From assembly GCA_038501625.1 (NCBI GenBank), contig JAZAYU010000012.1, positions 7,998,001 through 8,062,000 of the forward strand: 64,000 bases of DNA, read 5' to 3'. The notes under the pieces are model-generated. The model was not told the origin of the DNA. It was given only the letters and a program-made list of their open reading frames with translations, and did no database searches. This DNA is from Corbicula japonica. Its lineage: Eukaryota; Mollusca; Bivalvia; Venerida; Cyrenidae. Made by a program: the position numbers and the translations under genes. The number at the start of each line of letters is the position of its first letter. The stretch's first letter is position 1. Shown piece by piece: positions 45,101 through 55,255 of this stretch.

Positions 45101-46163
45101 TTGGGAATTGAAGAAACTAAAGAAAATGCGATGATGCAAGAGATTAAAGAAGAACTATCAAAAGAGGTGACGAATGTGTTTTTGATTAACAGATGGGCAA
45201 AGCAAGAATTCGAGACCCAAACGGCATCGACCAGAAAAGAATTTTCGGATAACAATAACGTATCATGTGAAGGTAATTGCCTTTTTAACTGTCTTCTGGT
45301 GACTTTAAAGAAATTCTATACAAACATTTAACAATTTTCACTTATTTTAAGCCTGATTAACTACAATTATTCAATTTTTATTTCTCCGCATAAAAATGGA
45401 GTACATTTTTCAAAACTGAAATATCATATGCATCAGTTTAATGACTATGAAATTGTCATTAAAATTCCCTCGTGCGTTCATTTACCAGGAACATTTAATC
45501 GAGGTGGGGGTAAAAATAAAAGTCTCAAAATCGACCGTAGCATTTGTAAAGAGTACATACGGTTACCGGCCAAGAACTGCTGAAATCTTCTGTATAACAC
45601 CTATAGATGCAATTGCATTATTGCAGAATTTGCATAGAACTGTTCAAATTTACTTAAGAATCCATATTTTAATAAGAAGACATGAATTTTCTTTTTATTT
45701 ATTACGTATAACGAATAACATCCATTTCCTTAAAACACATTTTTCTCATAACGCACCCATTAAGCTTACATAAGTTCTTATGTAAATCTTCCATTTATTT
45801 AAATAATGGTTTGCACGAATATTTCACTACATGTATATAAAAGTATCTTCGTTTCATTCTGTTTTAACAGAACGTCTGTCCACAAAGTCAGAAGACAGAA
45901 GAACGAAAATCTTCACTGACCGCAGGGGAACCATCGTTGAAAGCGAAACGACGACCCGATCTTCTGAGACCTTCTGGAAACGAAAACGAAATGTTTCTTT
46001 TAACACTGTTTTTAAGACATTAGCAGTATTCGGTGTAGTTGTAATGGTGGCGGTGGTGTTTGGACCTACACTTGTGGATCTTCTACACAGAATTGCTCTT
46101 GCATGTATATTTTTCATTTGGTGTAATGTTAGTTACACTAACATTGACCCCCCAGTTGTATAA
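35839..46163 (+). CDS. Giant serine-rich tandem-repeat protein with C-terminal membrane segment (gene level, 5' end not found)
   Basis: Three exons: 35839-39195, 41445-45272, 45871-46163. All boundaries are phase 1 with GT-AG sites (cag at 35837-35838; caa|gtaaga; ttccag|ct; gaag|gtaatt; ttttaacag|aa), so the frame runs through without a stop for about 2,491 residues. Order: charged helix-prone start (DRIEENLDHMSYELKSRFRK), 31 x 26-residue repeats, SH3-ligand-like PPKVPPKPPRK, three KSPV-type repeats, two ~118-residue repeats, basic patch, seven ~45-residue repeats, hydrophobic tail. I do not recognise the family. Upstream exons are expected because the first exon opens with two bases of a split codon, but ATG 35877 could be a start if the upstream exon is noncoding. 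AATAAA follows the stop at 46244. Confidence 0.75.
39196..41444 (+). other. Intron between giant exons, or 3' UTR of a short isoform
   Basis: The first 95 bp remain open and repeat a motif found in exon 2 (IYIKPHQSEQF), then TAG at 39288. Poly(A)-like aataaa words occur at about 40817 and 40831. A TIR element occupies 40435-40736. Near 41280-41400 the sequence is GC-richer; the long frame of exon 2 continues back to an ATG at 41357 but crosses the polypyrimidine acceptor. Confidence 0.55.
40435..40736. repeat. MITE-like element with ~50-bp TIRs
   Basis: 40435-40486 (caaacacaaaaactaagcaa...) is the near-perfect complement of 40682-40736. A 73-codon ORF lies inside but has no gene features. 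Confidence 0.85.
41445..45272 (+). CDS. Repeat-protein exon 2: diverse tandem modules
   Basis: 1,276 codons, symmetric phase 1-1. Acceptor tttattcattccag at 41443-41444. N-terminal modules repeat K-P-(H/Y)-Q-(S/T) units (IYVHKPYQTDF; MNITKPHQSESF). Two ~118-residue repeats start at RSPVSDQLQTVV (42247) and RSPVSKRLQTVV (42601), each with LDSQE, SSDSI and TVPP(P/S)ETIRY. A lysine/arginine-rich patch (43447-43640; KKKRLK, NLS-like) is followed by SLTDSDEEFDLGD. YIQTDI, CQTEF and TQTAS occur later. Seven ~45-residue units (TQENATTHEIKEETKL, TNLYNKYGLDSATTQEFEE) fill 44321-45250. The protein looks largely disordered with a charged helical repeat at the end. The frame past 45272 to TAA 45331 is intron. 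Confidence 0.8.
45871..46163 (+). CDS. Repeat-protein terminal exon with membrane anchor
   Basis: Acceptor ctgttttaacag at 45870; first two bases complete the Glu codon of exon 2. After a charged stretch (STKSEDRRTKIFTDRRG) and KRKRN comes a hydrophobic helix TLAVFGVVVMVAVVFG, then LVDLLHRIALACIFFIW and a short end NIDPPVV. One membrane pass with a short tail, or a hairpin, are both possible. Basic residues before the helix predict the large repeat region on the cytosolic side (positive-inside rule). Confidence 0.72.
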
Positions 46164-46243
46164 AGTGTCAAAACAAATTAGCATATTTTTTATTTGGTGT
46201 AAAGTTACCTTGAAAACAATGTCAACTCTATTTAGAAACCATT

Positions 46244-46249
46244 AATAAA
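46244..46249 (+). terminator. Polyadenylation signal AATAAA
   Basis: AATAAA about 80 bp after the stop of the giant-repeat gene; no other canonical signal lies closer. Confidence 0.5.
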
Positions 46250-46299
46250 CCGTAGTTTATTGTATTGATCATGGTTGTTTTTATATTGTATCCTTCTGA

Positions 46300-46490
46300 T
46301 ATCAGAAGACTTGAATATCCATGCCGTCTGATCAGGATCTATACTGTTCGCTTTTAGATTCATTTGGCTATTTCTGACCAAGATGCGACCAGTGCAGATC
46401 CCGATCAGACTGCATGGATGTGCCGGCTGATCCGGATCTAAACAGATCACACACGGGTTAAACATGTGTTTCTATGGAGTAAAGGGTTAA
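46300..46490. repeat. Partial TTAA MITE (ACTCC subfamily)
   Basis: Right end tttctatggagtaaagggTTAA intact; the left part begins inside hairpin A at atccatgccgtctgatcagg. It sits between the convergent ends of the giant-repeat gene and the VWC array. Confidence 0.85.
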
Positions 46491-47111
46491 AGACCACTAA
46501 TTAAAATCCAGTAGACTTCCACGACACCCGTTTATCAAATTCTGAATTTAATATTGTCTCAAGCCCTTTAATTCTTACATTTGTAAATAGTAGTACCAGC
46601 CTAACGAATCCTTAAAATCTGAATTTCTGTATAGCGTGAGCAATAATTTTTTTCTATATTTTAGCCAACATTGTATTTTTCAGATTGTAAATAAATATTT
46701 CGCAGATACTGGCTGTGCGGAACATTGTTTACATTCTGATTTTGTTTTCGTTTTAGACCCCTGTGATAAAAAAAAAACGTTATATTTTAAAAGGTTGAAA
46801 ATTTTGAAAAGAAATTCAATTGACCAATGACATGATTATTTTCTTCACTTTACTACACAATGATGCCAATAAATATTCAAACCCAACTAACCAGGTGACC
46901 TTTCAAAATCTTTCAGAACGTACTAACGAAAAGTAAACAGCAAATTGTCACATGATCTCAACAGGAATAATTAGAACATATTCACTATAAAGTCAACAGC
47001 ACATTGTTCAAGTAATTTTAATACAATATCAGAAAATATTCACGTTAAAGTGAACGGCAAATAATTCATTTGACAAATAATTCATTTAAATACAGATCAG
47101 TTGTGATTACG

Positions 47112-48173
47112 TTAGTCTACTATAACATGCGGCGGGGCGACTGTCATGGAGACAGCGCAGATAGCCACTGGTGCGGACATCATAAAAGAGTGATCAGGGC
47201 AACTGCAAACAGTGTTGGCGTCCGGCCGGTAGACGTCGCCTTTCTTGATAATGGTGCCGTCTTGGTGACGACAATTCGGTCCTGAAAAATAATGATCGAG
47301 TTATACTTTAAAGAAATTACTCTGTTTGGGTAATAATCTGTATGGGTCACCGCAGATCAATCGAAGCCTACGCATCAGACAAACAAAAAGTAAATTACAT
47401 TGAAACTCACTCAACTCGTATCATCCACCACAAACATTTTAAGGATTATCAAATACAAAGAAATCGAAAAGTATACACTTTTTATCTACATTTTGTCAAT
47501 GGTCACTGTTAATCTTTAGTAAGCTCTTTTTACCACTGGTTTACAGTTTTAATTCATTAATTGTATTTTGTGGTGTTTTTATCTAAACAGCGTTTTTATA
47601 GGTTTCATAATTCCCAGTAGACGCTTTATGCCATAAATGTGTATTATGTTTGGGCTATCAGTGTAGCTCAGATCAGCCGACACATCGGTTTCGTCTGATT
47701 TGACTCTACACTGTTCTCTCCTTGGTCAGAAATAATCTAATGAATCTAAAAGTAAACTGTGTAGATCCTGGTCAGACGGCATTTTCTCGTTTTCTTGATA
47801 CGAAAATTTAGCGAAAATTAATTAAATACCCCAAGAATATATGATAAAAGTGCCAATAAGCAAACGAACAATTTGCCAACGAGAAAGACTTACCATTGGG
47901 ACAGACTGGGCAACATTTTGTCGGGTCGTGTATCGCATCCACGCAAGGTGTAATGAAGCAATCAGCAATAGCGCACATGGCTCTACCATCGGTTCCGCAA
48001 AAACAGTGCTCACATGGTGTCGGCTGAAAGCTCTGTCCGTGTGCGTAGGTTTTACCGTGATACACACATCCGGAAAGCTTCGTTACCGGTGCAACAGTTG
48101 CAGTAAATACCACAGAAATTAACACAGAACTTAGAGCTATAATTTGTAACGAAAACATACTGTACATCCCCAT
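47112..48173 (-). CDS. Secreted VWC-domain protein 1
   Basis: Two coding exons: 48173-47894 and 47281-47112, phase-1 intron, 149 residues. Exon 1: signal peptide (FSLQIIALSSVLISVVFTA) and a full 10-cysteine VWC domain: GCVYHGKTY, PCEHCFC, MCAIADC, PCVDA, KCCPVCPNG. Exon 2 (NCRHQDGTIIKKGDVYRPD, CSCPD, ICA) has four cysteines and resembles the first half of another VWC. VWC domains are extracellular and often bind TGF-beta/BMP ligands or build matrix; no specific partner can be inferred. ATTAAA-like signal at 47017-47022. The intron carries a TTAA MITE fragment (47625-47782). Confidence 0.85.
47625..47782. repeat. Partial TTAA MITE in the VWC1 intron
   Basis: Retains tttatgccataaatgtgtat, cagatcagccgacacatcgg, tggtcagaaataatctaatg and gtagatcctggtcagacggc; both termini are lost. 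Confidence 0.75.
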
Positions 48174-48516
48174 TGATCTGAACCTAAAAGTATAGTGTTC
48201 TTATCTTTAGCAGTATCTACGAAAACTGTCATAATTACAGAAATTTGGTCACAAACGAAGATAACGCCACACCTTAAAGGTGCCTGATCACGTGTCATGA
48301 CGACTCTCTCCACCTACACAAGTAGACGTGTAATGGTTGATTTTATATTGCATATATAAATTTACCTTTACATCAGACTGCAACTGTTCCACTATCATTG
48401 CTATAAACAATTTCTTGTAACTATGTGTACTGAAATTTGTATCACATCTATATTTAAAGCTTGATCTTTACAGAATTTGACGTAAAAAAAAGAATACAAA
48501 ATAATCTTACCAATGA

Positions 48517-48608
48517 CCACACCCGTCAACCGGCAGATCCAGGAGCGGACGGCAGATCTGCCCCTGGGTCTGAAGTCCGCTCCTAGATCTGCCGGTTGAC
48601 GGGTGTGG
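48517..48608. repeat. 34-bp-arm palindrome 9 bp past the VWC2 stop
   Basis: 48517-48550 and 48575-48608 are reverse complements with one mismatch (CCACACCCGTCAACCGGCAG..., GC-rich), loop 24 bp. It would form a strong hairpin in the 3' UTR of VWC2 on either strand. GC content is well above the surroundings. Confidence 0.9.
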
Positions 48609-48617
48609 ATGATGATT

Positions 48618-49677
48618 TTAATTTCTCAGCGTTGGTGGTGGAGCGAAGACACAGATAGCCATCAACCCCGACATCATAAACGTTACGTCGGGACAAGTGC
48701 AATTGGCGAAAGCATTCGGTCGGTAGACATCTCCCTTTTTAATGATTGTACCATCCTGATGACGGCAGTTTGGTCCTGAACAATTGACAATTACACATAA
48801 GCACCACTTTCTAATGTTCAAAACTTTTTTTTTTCAAAATGTAGTAATTCGAATTTCTTGGAAAACGTCGTGTCGATCGAATAAAGCTATTCGTGAAACA
48901 AATATGTGTAACATCACACGCCATGCTGGGGTTTATCATAGAAGTCGCATGACGTAATAGAATGTTAATAAAATTTAATTGTGATTGGTGTTCTCGCTTT
49001 AAAAACTGTTAGAAAGGTTATTGGCAAAACCCGAGAAGTAAGAAACCAAAATAAATAAGCGCCGTGCGAAATAGCAATTGTTTATTTTGATTTCGCTCGG
49101 CTTTGTCGGCCATTTTGTTTCAATAAATTTCCATCTTTCAGCCTTGCTGTTTTGATTCTTAATTCTGCACCACGTAAAGCGCAAATTTTGCAAAAAATTA
49201 AATCTGAGCGAATTATAACAATGCTACCACAGTTATCCATTACAGTTATTTCATGTTACATATGACATGTTAATAATGAACCGTATTTAGCAAAATCGAG
49301 CCTTACTATGATATAAATAACCACATAAATATGTTACCATTGGAGCAGATTAGGCAACATCCTGCGGAGTCTTTCACTGGGTCAACGCAAGGTTCATGAA
49401 AGCAAGATTCGGTGGCGGTGTAGGCGATGTAGGCGGTGTATGCGTTATAGGCAGCGGTGTAATCACAAGGCAGTTAGGCGCACGTCCATTTACCGCCAAA
49501 ATCACAAAAACAGTGCTCACACGGGTTCGGATTAAATCTCTCGAAACGTGCAAACGTCTTGTTCCCATAAACACATCCTGAAGGCCACGTCGGCACTGGT
49601 GGCACTCGGGTCACTGTAGCAGTAAACACCACAGAAAACAGCACATGAAGTATACATTTATTTTGTAAAGAGAACAT
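48618..49677 (-). pseudogene. Secreted VWC-domain protein 2, interrupted by an in-frame stop
   Basis: Exons 49677-49338 and 48775-48618, phase-1 intron, 166 codons overall in one frame. Signal peptide (HVLFSVVFTATV), then GCVYGNKTF, PCEHCFC, WTCA, then TAA at 49476-49474. The frame continues past the stop through YTAAYNAYTAYIAYTATE to CFHEPCVDP and GCCLICSNG with an intact donor. Compared with its paralogues the stop lies in an extra ~20-residue low-complexity insertion. Exon 2 (NCRHQDGTIIKKGDVYRP, CTCPD, ICV) is intact. Either a recent pseudogene, a null allele in the sequenced individual, or a local assembly error. Confidence 0.78.
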
Positions 49678-49911
49678 AATATACGTCTTATCTGAGAGTT
49701 AAGCCTAAAATGGAAAAGTCCTTAATGTTTCCAGTACTTATAATCTAAATAAGTTGCAATTAGATAAAAAGGAAATATCACTTGAAATTCACAGTAGCGC
49801 TTTAATTGTGCAGAGTGGCGGCCGTACAAAGTCTCCAAGTACATGTAGTCAGTACTGTTATCAGTAAACAATCGGTTTCCGGTGTCGTGCGGTGATGATT
49901 ATCCGGGTTGT

Positions 49912-49991
49912 CCCGCTTAGCTCAATAGGTAACGTAATTAGGCATCGCATAGCTAAGCAGTGTCGTCGTATGGGTTCGCTCCCCACTAGGG
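49912..49991 (+). ncRNA. tRNA-derived SINE-like sequence
   Basis: A box tagctcaatagg (49918-49929) matches the pol III consensus fully; B box ggttcgctccc (49973-49983) matches 9 of 11. Spacing about 43 bp between boxes. No closed acceptor stem, so a tRNA pseudogene or SINE head is more likely than a working tRNA. Confidence 0.45.
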
Positions 49992-50659
49992 GAAAGATTA
50001 TTTGAACGCAAACGCACATTATACATATCAAACTATTGCAGACTCGGTTTCATTGAGCCTGTTCATGGCCATTAATTGAAGTGGATGCTTCTGTCATGAC
50101 CTAGATTGTTCCTAACCAGACGATGCAAAACATTTTGTTACCAGAGGCAGGCAATTTCCTCCTGATTATTTTCGTGTTTTTTTTTATAAAACCATGTTTT
50201 TGCGAGTTCTTAAATCCGTGCTTATCAATGTTCTGAAATCATATTATGTCCATTTTGTTTATTCTTGGAGGCTTTAAATTCGTGAATCCGTCTTACTACG
50301 AAATAAAAGGAAATAAGTACTTCGTGCGACTTCGAACCCCGATATATGACTAATTGACTGTTACATTCAGTTTCAATTTCCCCAAAATTTCACCAAGCTA
50401 CGTATTCGGATAGTAAACTATTACTATCCGAATTTATTTTGGGGAATTTGTCATATTTGGCATTGAGAACGGTTGTGATTCTTGAACGTTGTTTTCAAGT
50501 TGCTTGTGCGTTATACCTGCTACAATATCAGTTCCCTTGACGAAATGACGGGGGAAAACACCAACAATCCACCAAGACATCCAATCCAAATACTTCGTTT
50601 TTATTTACTTTTAATATTTTTACATCATAACCAATAACACGTTAAACGATATACGCTTT

Positions 50660-52773
50660 TTAACTGACAGTTTGGATAGCCTGTTGAGTGGTGCAGATGG
50701 CAAGTGGGGCTCCAAACATGAAAGAATTTTCCGGGCAACGGCATGATGTGTGGGCATCAGGGTGATAGGTGTCGCCTTTCTTTATGATTGTTCCATCCTT
50801 GTGTCTGCAATTCTCGCCTGCAATACAATATCGTTGTGTTTGTTACAGTTTGTTACAACTTGTACTTGTTTTGTGATACGAGAACCTGTTGGGGCAAGTG
50901 TGAGGTTGGTGCACCCTAGAACCTAGTTAAAAACCCCAGTGACAATTTGTTTTGCCACTGACCGTTCCAAGGCTACCCTCGGGTTCCCACTTTCGTTAAT
51001 TGTTTGTGGCGTCCATTTTGAAACTGATTATTGTAATACTATGCTCTCTTTTCCTCTCTACTTTTTGGCTGTGTGGGGTGGCTGTGTCTGCTGGATGTGG
51101 CCTTTTCTAATATCCGTATTTCACTTTTTTGTCAATTGAACACGGTTTTAATCTAACGACACTACGACACCTCTGATATGAGGACAACTATTCAAATATC
51201 CTATTTTACAGTTTTGCATTATTTTCTACCTCAAAATAAAGACCACCCACTATTCAGAACGCTTGTTTCCTGTCCCAAAAAGTGGTCTCAATAGTGAGGT
51301 TTCACTATTACGTTAGAACTGACAAATCGTCCAATTGACCAGGGGATAAACATAATATAACTAGTATTTTAAAACATCAAGAATTAGTCGCAGAATTTAT
51401 TTACTTAAACCGATTTCACGAACACTTTAATTGTTTATTCACAAAAAGATATTAAATTAATTTCACTGTCTTGTTCTAATGTGTCTTATGGTTGCTCTCA
51501 AGATGGCGACAAACGAGCAACTAAAACTATAAGACCTTATTGGCACTTTCAAAACTAAAGTAAGATTGACAACTGTTTTTCAAGTTTTTTTTTCTGAAAA
51601 GAATTAGTCGTTTCCATCGTATTTTATATCTCCTTGAACATCTTTTAAATGAATATCTTGTCGAAAAAGAAACCCCGTAGACTCTTCTACTGTTCATGAA
51701 AACGACAGCCCCGTAGAGCTCATTTATTCTTTTTGCTCGACCACTGTACATGTGGCATATCCTGTACTAATAAATTTTTTTTTGTCTGTGGCTGTTTCTA
51801 CATGTAGCGGATAACATCTTTAGCTGTCGTTTTCATTATTTTATAATTGACTAAGAAAAACAGTTAACTTCTCGCTTATGTTTTGACAAAGTCAATTAGT
51901 TCGGGCATTTCTACCAATTACAGTGTCATACGGACAAGCTGGCCAAAGAGGAAGCAAGCAATCACTCACTAACAATCGACAATCCTGTTCATCATAAGAC
52001 CAAGTATACCTGGGCTGAAGGTTATAAAGCTGAGATTGGAAACCAGTCTCAAATCTCAAGCATCTGATTGGCTGAAATGGCGACTGGTCGCCATTTCAGC
52101 CAATCAGATGCTTGAGATTTGAGACTGGTTTCTTAGCTAAGTTTTATAACCCTGGGTACTGTCTAGTATCTATACAGAATACATTATGCGGATAGCTTGG
52201 AAACAACAAAACACATACTTTTTAGTTTCTTCTTTTGTCGCCATCTTGAAAACAACCCTACATAGCCTTATTGAATTTAACTACCATAATGTTACTTAAA
52301 TTCGATACAAGGCAACCCATACATGTTAGTATTATAGTGGTTTTGTGAAAGTTTAACCATTCTTTTGTCGATCAAGACAGCCATTGCCGATGTACGGATC
52401 TTACATCGTGTCGGACACATGTGTTTTCACCCTCCTTTTGCCAATAGTAACGGACTTCTGTCAGCGAGAATTTAGAAGTCTGAAATTTCAAACGTTGAAA
52501 TAGTTTACCGTTCGGACAAACTGGACAACATTGCTTTGGATCGTGTATCGCATCTACGCATGGTGTGAAGAAACAGTCGACAATAGCACAAGGTACTTGA
52601 CCATCGGGAGCACAAAAACAATGCTCGCACGGCGTAGGCTGAAAATTCTCTCCCTGAGCGTATGTTTTCCCATTGTAAACGCAGCCTTGAACTTTGGTTA
52701 CTGGAACTACTGTTGCAGAAAATGCAGCAGCGAGCAACACAAAAAATATCGCGACACTTAATTCGGCTTTCAT
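50660..52773 (-). CDS. Secreted VWC-domain protein 3
   Basis: Exons 52773-52509 and 50817-50660, phase-1 intron of 1.69 kb, 140 residues. Start chosen at MKAELSVAIFFVLLAAAFSA, a clear signal peptide; the in-frame ATGs further upstream precede a splice-like ctgtag. Full VWC: GCVYNGKTYAQGENF, PCEHCFC, PCAIVDC, PCVDA, QCCPVCPNG. Exon 2: NCRHKDGTIIKKGDTYHPD, CRCPE, ICTT. AATAAA at 50605-50600 lies 55 bp past the stop. The intron contains foldback element copy 5. Confidence 0.85.
52010..52158. repeat. Near-perfect foldback element, copy 5
   Basis: Arms identical in design to copies 1-2 (gtctcaaatctcaagcatct ... with complement) with outer ggctgaaggttataaagctg / gttttataaccctggg. Intronic in VWC3. 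Confidence 0.9.
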
Positions 52774-53117
52774 TTTAATCTCGTCTCTACAGAAAGTAAT
52801 ACAGAGAGAAATCCTTATCAGTAAACATTGATTTAAATAATGTTTGAACAATAGTTATGTAGGTCTTGGGATGTATTAAGGCCAGAGACTATAGATAAGG
52901 CAAAGGTGAAAATAAAGGTGCCTTGTATAGTAGGTGATCTGATTTAAGACAGTCACTTGAGAATCTAATTTAAAAATCAATCATCAGAAAAGTTTTTTTT
53001 AACTTATTTGATATCGTTATCTTCATTTTACTGTCAAATACGTTTAATCCACACAACCTTTCTTGTTATCAAGTGACTGTATCCTTATCCATTAAGTTAT
53101 TAACCACAGTCCGTTTT

Positions 53118-53345
53118 ATGTTTTTCAGTGAATTTTGAAGTTTTTTCACGTGAAATAAAATTGGTATTTTTACTGTTTTGTAACTGGGGAATAACATTTT
53201 TATTTTCAATGTTCTTGCCAAACTACTTTTTAAAACTTATGACATTCCTTTCCATTTCCATTTCTCAGATTTGTTTAAAAAGAATTCGTAATATTAAAAG
53301 GAAATTTGTTTAATGTTTCAGTGATATATCGATTTTTTTCTATAA
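53118..53345. repeat. Dispersed 'cagtgaaata' repeat
   Basis: Related AT-rich blocks (cagtgaaatanaattggtat, tttcactgttttgaaact, cgatttt) occur at 53118-53345, 53985-54180, 54885-55255 and, more distantly, 25010-25240. One diverged family, borders unclear. Confidence 0.5.
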
Positions 53346-53761
53346 ACTGATATTAAACGCAATAAAAAATCGATTCAGCTCTTTAAAAAGTGAAATATAC
53401 ATTACACTCAGGAATTACCACACCCAGAAAGCCTCACTGCGCATGCAACCAAAAAGTAGAGAGGAAAAAGGCATTCGTTTACAAGAGAATCAATTTTAAA
53501 ACAGACAACACATCCAACTAACGATACAGAGAACCACTTGGGTTATCCCTTGGAACGGTCACTAGCAAAATATTTTGCCACTGGGGGTTTAAACCATGTT
53601 CTAGGTTCAAATGTTCCAGTTTGTCTGTCAAACTGTAGTTTATTGTAAATTAGGCGTAGGAAAATGAAGAAATTTCAGCATTTTATTCATATTTTTATTC
53701 ATATCGTATTCATATTCCCATTGAAGAAACAACAGTGACGTCATCGCTTTTCGTCAACATC

Positions 53762-54686
53762 TTAGAAGTCTTCTTCGGTGAGATGCAGGGGTAACTTTCG
53801 TGCAGGCAGTGTGTTTACCAAACACATTGCCTCAGTAGAACCGGTCCTGGACGGCATGGGGCGGCAAACGCATAGGGTATTGTCGTCGGGTCGGTACCTG
53901 TCGCCCATCCTTATGATAGTACCATCAGAATGTTGACAGTTAGGACCTGCAATTAAAGGCACAAATAGTATACACTTTTCAGACTACCAACTTTTCAGAT
54001 TTTTTTACAAGAAGACAAGAAAATATAAAACAAAAAGAAAGTTTGTTTGTTTCAGTGTTTTATCGATTTAGCCTGATGAAACAGTCTTTTAAGCCTTAAA
54101 AAATCGGTATAAAAGTGGCAACGCCACCCGTGAAAATATCATTTTCCAGTGTTCATGATTAAAATAAAATCGATATTTCACTGCAAAAAAAAAACAACAA
54201 CAAAAAATACCATCCATTTATTTTGGTATATCATAAATCCTCGATATTACGAGTCGTATTTATATCGTTGATTCTATTAAAAAGTTGAACATGTGTGTCA
54301 TACCTTAGTCTCGTAGACCATATGTGTTTCTATTTTATGTTATTTGTATTTAAAGTTTTCTTATTAACAAATGAACTTTCACTGCACTGAACTGCACGTA
54401 AATTAAGTGAATGGAAATAATGGAATAAAAACTCACCGTTAGGACACACCGGACAACATTCATTTGGGTCTTGGACAGCATCCACGCACGGCGTAAAGGA
54501 ACAGTCGGAAATGGCGCACACTGCTTGGCCGTTTCCACGACATTGACAATTCTCGCAAGGTGAAGGTCTAAACTCTCCGAACGGGTACGTTATACCGTTA
54601 TAAACACATCCAGGCTGTGACACACTCGCAGAATATGCCAATGGACTTATTACAGAAAAGAAGGCGACACTTTGCAGAGCATTCAT
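53762..54686 (-). CDS. Secreted VWC-domain protein 4
   Basis: Exons 54686-54437 and 53946-53762, phase-1 intron, 144 residues. Signal peptide NALQSVAFFSVISPLAYSA; VWC: GCVYNGITYPFGEF, PCENCQC, VCAISDC, PCVDA, ECCPVCPNG. Exon 2: NCQHSDGTIIRMGDRYRPD, CVCRP, MCLV and a longer, more charged tail (HLTEEDF). The most diverged member of the array. Two AATAAA signals at 53698-53682. Confidence 0.85.
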
Positions 54687-55255
54687 GCTGAAGACTGGTG
54701 TTCAAATGACTTGTTTACTTGAAGAATGGTTGTAAACTTAATTAGTGTCAGTGTTATTGAAAGTGAATTAATTACCTTTAGGCATTGATGCTAATTTCGA
54801 TAAACCATCCTTTTAATTATGTTTACCCCGTGATTTTTTGCTTAAAGACAATACACTAAGATGCAAAACGTCTGTTTTTAATGTATTCAATGAATCACCG
54901 AGTTTTCTCAGTGAAATAAAATTTGTATTTTCACTGTTTTGAAACTTTGAAATTATTTTACTCGTTTTGCCTAAGTTCTTTTTTTTTACTTTAATACACC
55001 ATTTCCAATTCGTTTTGATATGTTTGACAAGAAAACATAAAAGAAAAAGAGAAATTTTTGTTTCAGTGAAATACCGATTTTATTACACAATAGTACACCA
55101 GTAACTGAAATTTTCACGAGTAGAGTATAATATTTTCAAGAATGAAATATCAGTTTAATTAAGTTCACAAGTGAAATAAATATACAAATATCGAAATACT
55201 AGTTAATAGATTTTGGTGTTCATGAGAAAAATAAAATCAATATTTCACGAACAGA

